The translations under genes and the position numbers were made by a program. Below, in pieces: positions 62,601 through 64,000 of a DNA stretch of 64,000 nucleotides (its first letter is position 1; each line of letters opens with the position of its first letter). This DNA comes from Acanthopleura granulata (Eukaryota; Mollusca; Polyplacophora; Chitonida; Chitonidae), in contig JABBOT010000080.1 in assembly GCA_016165875.1 (NCBI GenBank), positions 40,423,477 to 40,487,476 of the forward strand. The letters are read 5' to 3'. Under the pieces are notes generated by a model, which was not told where the DNA came from, did no database searches, and saw nothing but the letters and a program-made list of their open reading frames with translations.

Positions 62601-63815
62601 CAAAATTGCTTTTAAATACAATTTGGACATGGCAGTATACAGTCGTTTTGAGTTCAAATACATGGATCTTTTCCTGATTTCCTGAGCAAGATAATTTGCC
62701 CAAATCGTTTCTGATGTCTGGTGTGAACAAGTGTACACTGTCGACCTGCAAGATACTCTGATTGCCGTTATTGATTGATTTATTTAATTGAGCACAATGC
62801 TGTGATTACATTAGGAACATTTAATTATGCTGTCAGTTCTGGTACATTACCTTAAGTCTGAAATGCAGGATCTCAGTCAGTTAAGGCCTTGGTCTTGCCC
62901 TGACTCACAGGCCCCGTTACCAGTAAACTCTCAGTATTTCAGCTTGATCAGGAATGTTGGTCAGGTATCTTAGGAAAGAAGTTTGTTTACTGTGGGCACC
63001 CCATCTTTCTTCACACACGAAGCTGAACGTAGTTGTACAAGTGGAAAACTCAAGAACACGCATAGAGGATATACACATACATGTAACATCAGTCAAGTAC
63101 ATCTGAATGTTGTTGTTGTTGCTGTTGTGTTGCCCAGGATACGGTTCACTGTGGTCAGTGAGCCGCCGGAGGATAATCAGGATGCGGAGTGTGAGGATGT
63201 AGGCGTGGCCTTTGTCAGTGTCAGGGACATTTTACATCAGCATCGAGACATCAAGGACGAGGATATCAAAGGTAGGTATGGATGAAAGGACTGATTGTCT
63301 GTACCCATAATTCTGAAGTACCAGATATGTCTTAAAAATTGCCTATTTTTAACTTGTTCACTTTAAGAAAGTAGGAGCTTATGTTGCCATACCAAACCTG
63401 GCATCAGTGTTGGCAAGCACTGTACTGGTATGCTTAGTAGCATGGATGAGGGTGATTTTGATGTACAGTATTATCACCTGCCAAGATACATTTAAGTTAC
63501 GTAAAGAGCTGAATTTTACAAGAAGACGTGCAGCAACTCTAGTAAATGTTAGCCGTTTGACTTGTGGTGTAGGCATTGCTTTTGTCTGCAAATAATCACA
63601 TAACTAAATGATACATTACCCTTGGGTCCATGTAACCCTTGAAGGTCATCAAGTCGGTCAAGACCCAAATGTATAGGTTGCTTATGTGTCTGTTGTCAGT
63701 GTTTGACATCGTGGATGAAAAGACGGTGATTGGGTTTCTCAATGTTACCGTGGAGTGTCTGGATGCACTGGAGTCTGTAGAGAAGGAGATGCAGGTGGAT
63801 TCTACGTATGGTTGA
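30230..63815 (+). CDS. RPGRIP1L: RPGRIP1L (fantom / NPHP8 / MKS5), 36 coding exons
   Basis: Exons: 30230-30299, 30783-30924, 31573-31637, 31937-32037, 32422-32502, 33216-33289, 33722-33802, 34286-34358, 34828-34898, 35543-35648, 39042-39262, 39981-40120, 40678-40784, 42738-42855, 43300-43418, 44087-44188, 44805-44876, 45167-45241, 45445-45560, 46031-46100, 46479-46608, 47471-47565, 47949-48108, 48866-49020, 49979-50197, 51119-51343, 51897-52074, 55199-55294, 56218-56292, 58816-58838, 59273-59321, 60549-60691, 60980-61172, 61845-61929, 63138-63271, 63700-63815 (TGA). Every intron is GT-AG and phases agree across 4080 nt, giving 1359 aa (human is about 1315). Conserved signatures include [29 protein letters not shown] and [11 protein letters not shown]. 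The protein is a scaffold of the ciliary transition zone that positions NPHP and MKS modules and binds NPHP4 and RPGR-type partners. The least certain boundaries are exon 4's acceptor and the small exons 28-31. Confidence 0.95.
30498..30548 (+). repeat. tRNA-like A-box fragment in RPGRIP1L intron 1
   Basis: gtggctgagtagataaaatg + cttgcctatc resembles the first half of a tRNA-derived SINE head (A-box TGGCTGAGTAGATAAAATGC). No B-box follows at the right distance, so it is a fragment or a chance resemblance. Confidence 0.3.
34099..34115 (+). repeat. Poly-G tract in RPGRIP1L intron 7
   Basis: An uninterrupted run of 17 G followed by gga and ggg groups. It could form a G-quadruplex in the transcript, but its length is also prone to assembly error. 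A similar interrupted run of G lies near 43981-43999 in intron 15. Confidence 0.8.
35765..36975 (+). repeat. About 67-bp minisatellite after RPGRIP1L exon 10
   Basis: Roughly 17 units of gggagaggtgccacaggata + agtacaggaggtgatttggg + actgagatacaggaagggtg + agggttg. The array begins about 120 bp after the exon 10 donor (35649). The motif gataagtacagga inside each unit recalls the exon end gacaagtacagga at 35626-35638 (both read DKYR), so the array may derive from the exon 10 edge. Minus-strand frames of up to 376 codons here are Pro/Ser-rich products of the repeat, not genes. Confidence 0.9.
36976..38065. other. Intron 10 of RPGRIP1L between repeats
   Basis: No exon or recognised element was found. 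A 75-codon frame at 37767-37994 is hydrophobic and T-rich and carries no family signature. Confidence 0.35.
38066..38190 (-). repeat. SINE 3' fragment, minus orientation
   Basis: tttattcatttatttgattg, then 'ttttacgtcgtcgtcaagaa', 'tatttcacttatacaactgc', 'ggccagcattatggtgggag' and 'gagcctgagggaaacccac' match the reverse complement of the family 3' half. The head is absent. Confidence 0.8.
38567..38824 (-). repeat. Full-length SINE, minus orientation, 8-bp target duplication
   Basis: Minus-strand order: head with agttagtgcgctagcgcagc and a B-box region inside the complement of 'gacttgaactcacagcgacc', a body with the complement of gaccttcccacgtacagccg, and a tail complement of 'ttgattggtgttttatgctg'. 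The direct repeat gaggtgat flanks it at 38559-38566 and 38825-38832. The right flank (38826-38905) is one unit of the 67-bp minisatellite, so the insertion landed at or beside a unit of that repeat. Confidence 0.88.
38826..38905 (+). repeat. Detached unit of the 67-bp minisatellite
   Basis: aggtgataagggactgatgt ... 'gttggggagaggtaccactg', then aataagtacaggagcagatt is a diverged but clear unit of the 35765-36975 array, now 1.85 kb away, next to the SINE and 140 bp before exon 11. Confidence 0.85.
39042..45241 (+). CDS. RPGRIP1L: RPGRIP1L exons 11-18: central coiled-coil region
   Basis: These exons encode about residues 289-606, nearly all heptad-rich helix. Exon 11 (221 nt) reads [20 protein letters not shown]. 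Exon 12 carries the very conserved [17 protein letters not shown]. Exon 15 has [20 protein letters not shown], exon 16 [13 protein letters not shown], exon 17 [17 protein letters not shown] and exon 18 [18 protein letters not shown]. These motifs identify the RPGRIP1/RPGRIP1L family rather than a generic coiled-coil protein. In vertebrates this part mediates centrosome and basal-body targeting. Single-gene status cannot be judged from this window. Confidence 0.94.
39822..39905 (+). repeat. SINE 3' fragment
   Basis: 'gtatcagtgaaatatccttg', then agtttggcgttaaatcacca and atcaagtaaat match the family tail with several changes. It lies in RPGRIP1L intron 11. Confidence 0.7.
40785..42737. other. 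RPGRIP1L intron 13
   Basis: Holds a 52-bp tandem repeat (41121-41345) and, nearer exon 14, a degenerate series of 'ctgttattttcaaggttt' words at about 42440-42700 with a spacing near 70-90 bp. No exon was found in between. Confidence 0.5.
41121..41345 (+). repeat. 52-bp tandem repeat, three full copies plus edges
   Basis: attgagttttctggttattt + gatcttactaggtgctgtgg + tgcatggagaaa repeats with starts at 41173, 41225, 41277 and 41329. Partial attgagttttt words precede it from about 41128. It lies in RPGRIP1L intron 13. Confidence 0.9.
45445..47565 (+). CDS. RPGRIP1L: RPGRIP1L exons 19-22: first C2-like domain
   Basis: These exons encode about residues 607-743, the first protein-type C2 domain of the family. 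Recognisable strands include [20 protein letters not shown] (exon 19), [20 protein letters not shown] (exon 20), [20 protein letters not shown] (exon 21) and [20 protein letters not shown] (exon 22). Acidic calcium-coordinating loops typical of synaptotagmin-type C2 domains are not obvious, which agrees with a protein-binding rather than calcium-lipid role. Exon 22's acceptor (cctgacag, 47463-47470) keeps a glycine-rich loop [12 protein letters not shown]. Confidence 0.93.
45640..45830 (+). repeat. Dispersed unclassified repeat, copy 1
   Basis: Shares with 57455-57630 a collinear run of words: 'attatgtttatt', 'acgacagtggaaattgacat', 'ttaaccatgttc', 'ggctaacat', 'cctgagactgt' and 'taagtgt'. 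It has no tRNA-like head or open frame. It lies in RPGRIP1L intron 19. Confidence 0.7.
46140..46259 (+). repeat. Diverged SINE tail
   Basis: 'gtaagtgataaattctttca', then tacggcattaagcaag and aaataaataaataaataaag fit the end of the SINE family, with a four-times repeated aaat tail. Confidence 0.5.
47949..50197 (+). CDS. RPGRIP1L: RPGRIP1L exons 23-25: second C2 domain
   Basis: These exons encode about residues 744-921. Exon 23 starts [12 protein letters not shown], then a spacer and [13 protein letters not shown], the first strand of the C2 fold. Exon 24 carries [20 protein letters not shown] and [17 protein letters not shown]. Exon 25 has [34 protein letters not shown] and the final strand [15 protein letters not shown]. 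In vertebrates this domain binds NPHP4, and disease missense changes cluster in it. The 3' part of exon 25, with its donor, is the source of the tandem array that fills the start of the next intron. Confidence 0.94.
48205..48477 (+). repeat. SINE copy in RPGRIP1L intron 23
   Basis: The 5' part contains a B-box-like 'tgttgattcaatccaag' (about 48257). It is followed by 'ggttgtgggtttctcccagg', 'tactgccaccatattgctgg', 'gtatcagtgcaatattcttg' and the tail 'aaaataccaatcagataaat'. It is diverged but runs through both halves. Confidence 0.75.
49021..49978. other. RPGRIP1L intron 24, no recognised element
   Basis: No repeats or exons are evident beyond A/T runs. The acceptor for exon 25 is cttttcag ending at 49978. 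Confidence 0.35.
50104..50873 (+). repeat. Tandem array made from the 3' end of RPGRIP1L exon 25 and its splice donor
   Basis: The last about 94 bp of exon 25, the donor and about 30 bp of intron form a unit of about 105-135 bp that is repeated about five more times to 50873. Each copy keeps recognisable exon words (ggaggtgcaactgaagtggc, tagagcagccacacatactc). Copies ending near 50310, 50570 and 50817 still show cacag|gtgag donors, while those near 50437 and 50692 have lost them (cataggcgat, cataggtgat). Reading through the true donor stays open to a second donor at 50311 but adds 113 nt, which would shift the frame. The copies lack acceptor tracts, so they are not full exons. Confidence 0.92.
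51119..60691 (+). CDS. RPGRIP1L: RPGRIP1L exons 26-32: low-complexity acidic linker
   Basis: These exons encode about residues 922-1184. Exons 26-27 are Pro/Ser/Lys-rich ([34 protein letters not shown]), recalling the Pro/Lys-rich stretch after the second C2 domain in vertebrates. Exons 28-32 are small (96, 75, 23, 49 and 143 nt) and Glu/Ser-rich ([33 protein letters not shown]). Exon 32 ends in IRKSLTLRL, where the next folded domain begins. Since the sequence is unconstrained, these exons rest on splice sites and frame agreement, not conserved words. Alternative inclusion is possible: exons 28 and 29 are each multiples of three and flanked by phase-1 introns. Confidence 0.8.
52450..52890 (+). 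repeat. Degenerate tandem repeat, period about 150 bp, three units
   Basis: Each unit follows the order ctgtctgt tract, then 'aaaatgctact' or similar, 'cgtagtttttgtccgatttg', 'aacaaaacttgg', 'aagatacatgattg', 'ttttccatttc'. Units start near 52455, 52593 and 52745. The word set 'tttttgtccgatttgaacaa / aacttgg' is familiar from dispersed invertebrate repeats, but I cannot name the family. Confidence 0.7.
53007..53359. mobile_element. Foldback element with about 90-nt imperfect inverted arms
   Basis: The left arm from 53007 (ggggagtttcaagttcgaac, tcttttatcgctaaaggca, then 'catgtaacctgtcaaaaatg') is mirrored by the right arm ending at 53359. The right arm's reverse complement reads ggagagtttcgagttcaaac, tcttttgtcgcagaaggta, then 'catgtgacttgtcaaaagtg'. 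The loop is about 170 bp. No open frame was found. This is consistent with a MITE or foldback transposon; a target duplication was not identified. Confidence 0.75.
54930..55250 (+). repeat. Three-copy duplication covering the start of RPGRIP1L exon 28
   Basis: Exon 28's opening (ggagatgctggtagtgaaga, then gatgtctccagtagaggaga) has two decayed upstream copies. One is at about 54937-54983 (gtgatggtgatgaagagatg, tccccagacaaggagagt) and one at about 55090-55135 (gggagaggttggtcatgaag, atttgtctccagtttgggag). The spacers share words (gcatgttctcctat, 'tgttctcctgtgtcgaccct', 'gtactcctatacctgtgtcc'). Only the third copy has a proper acceptor (tcggtag) in the correct phase, so the first two look like dead exon copies. 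Confidence 0.7.
56687..56935 (+). other. Unrecognised 82-codon open frame inside intron 29
   Basis: Opens [20 protein letters not shown], continues with a charged stretch ([19 protein letters not shown]) and ends in a more hydrophobic part. The composition is more protein-like than other chance frames in this window, with mixed charged and hydrophobic residues and a CpG-containing surrounding. It may be a remnant of a transposon protein or of a gene fragment. I do not recognise it, and no splice sites link it to RPGRIP1L in frame. Confidence 0.2.
57455..57630 (+). repeat. Dispersed unclassified repeat, copy 2
   Basis: 'attatgtttatt', 'acgacagtagaaattgacat', 'ttgaccgtgctc', 'cagctaacat', 'cctgagactgtgg' and 'taagtgtagatg' are collinear with 45640-45830. 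It is followed by a palindromic aatatataatataatatata tract near 57630-57655. Confidence 0.7.
60075..60215 (-). repeat. SINE 5' half (tRNA-like head), minus orientation
   Basis: Matches the minus-strand order of the 38567-38824 copy: ttgaccttctcacacacgac, 'gaggaagccagcatgatctg', 'gagccaccgcattggtgaga', 'gggccataacgttgcacgat'. The 3' tail is missing, so the copy was cut by a later rearrangement. Confidence 0.75.
60290..60548 (+). repeat. Short-unit tandem repeat running into the RPGRIP1L exon 32 acceptor
   Basis: About six to seven diverged units of roughly 36-45 bp built on gactctgttgatgt and gttgatgtttttgctgt. The last units read tttttgctgtacagaatctc and tttttgctgtgtag|agtcag, the latter being the actual acceptor and first bases of exon 32. 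The array therefore contains copies of the splice-acceptor edge, and the true acceptor is its last unit. Confidence 0.8.
60980..63815 (+). CDS. RPGRIP1L: RPGRIP1L exons 33-36: C-terminal RPGR-interacting domain
   Basis: These exons encode about residues 1185-1359, the RPGR-interacting (RID) C2-like domain. Exon 33 reads [20 protein letters not shown], then [20 protein letters not shown] and [19 protein letters not shown]. Exon 34 has [14 protein letters not shown]. Exon 35 has [20 protein letters not shown] and [11 protein letters not shown]. Exon 36 has [20 protein letters not shown] and [11 protein letters not shown], ending at TGA 63813-63815. In vertebrates the paralogue RPGRIP1 uses this domain to bind the RPGR RCC1-like propeller. 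The domain appears complete, so the protein is not truncated by the window. Confidence 0.95.
61173..61844. other. RPGRIP1L intron 33, nothing recognised
   Basis: No repeat or exon was recognised. A simple A-run lies near 61211-61220, and a 72-codon minus-strand frame (61522-61740) has no family resemblance. Confidence 0.3.
61930..63137. other. RPGRIP1L intron 34
   Basis: No exon was found. A weak SINE-like stretch at about 62770-62910 (attgatttatttaattga near the start, then gttaaggccttggtcttgcc) could be an old minus-strand tRNA-derived copy, but the resemblance is partial. A gttgttgttgctgttgt tract lies before the exon 35 acceptor. Confidence 0.35.
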
Positions 63816-64000
63816 AGCTGTGGAAGGAATCTCGCACACCCTGCTATGCCTTACTGCTCCTGGACATACCCCTACTTCTGTACAGACACTAACTAGCTCT
63901 ACAGCCTTCTCAACTACAGACATGGTCCCACATGGGTAATCTGATTCAGTATAGTAGGTATATATATTTATTTGTTGCATGCATATCATACCAGATGTGT
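63816..64000 (+). other. Start of RPGRIP1L 3' UTR
   Basis: No AATAAA occurs before the end of the window, so the transcript end lies beyond it. No other gene starts here. Confidence 0.5.

Overview
This window is nuclear DNA from an animal. It is AT-rich and intron-rich, and it carries two complete spliced genes on the + strand, each rebuilt from GT-AG exons whose phases agree. The first is a cytochrome b5 gene (six coding exons, 8133-24096, 137 aa). The second is an RPGRIP1L (fantom/NPHP8/MKS5) ciliary transition-zone gene (36 coding exons, 30230-63815, 1359 aa). Frequent acatgta-type words, very large introns and many copies of a tRNA-derived SINE ending in a gaaatattcttgagt..aaacaccaat..aataaat tail suggest a marine invertebrate, most likely a mollusc or another lophotrochozoan. 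That placement is an inference from repeat style, not a proof.

Layout. 1-8132: no recognisable gene; it holds a 25-bp family minisatellite (2780-3775), a perfect hairpin (4141-4171), SINE fragments and the cytochrome b5 promoter. 8133-24096: cytochrome b5. Intron 1 holds a decayed hAT transposase gene and a related terminal-inverted-repeat element; intron 2 holds SINEs and a 36-bp array; intron 4 holds SINEs and a 22-copy array; intron 5 holds a MITE-like element with roughly 50-bp terminal inverted repeats. 24097-30229: intergenic, dominated by a 2.4-kb, 37-copy array of a 65-bp unit with a 14-unit higher-order period, then a second SINE family and a long inverted repeat just upstream of RPGRIP1L. 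30230-63815: RPGRIP1L, encoding a coiled-coil half, two C2-like domains, an acidic linker spread over small exons, and the C-terminal RPGR-interacting domain. The last 185 bases are 3' flank or UTR.

The two genes are not known to work together. Cytochrome b5 is a membrane-anchored electron carrier, and RPGRIP1L is a scaffold at the base of the cilium. The most unusual aspect is repeat biology. Inside RPGRIP1L, tandem arrays repeatedly abut exon edges and appear to be built from exon-intron junction sequence: clearly after exon 25, probably before exons 28 and 32, possibly after exon 10. I found no CRISPR array, operon, rRNA or functional tRNA gene. Long minus-strand reading frames over the 65-bp and 67-bp arrays are by-products of stop-free repeats.
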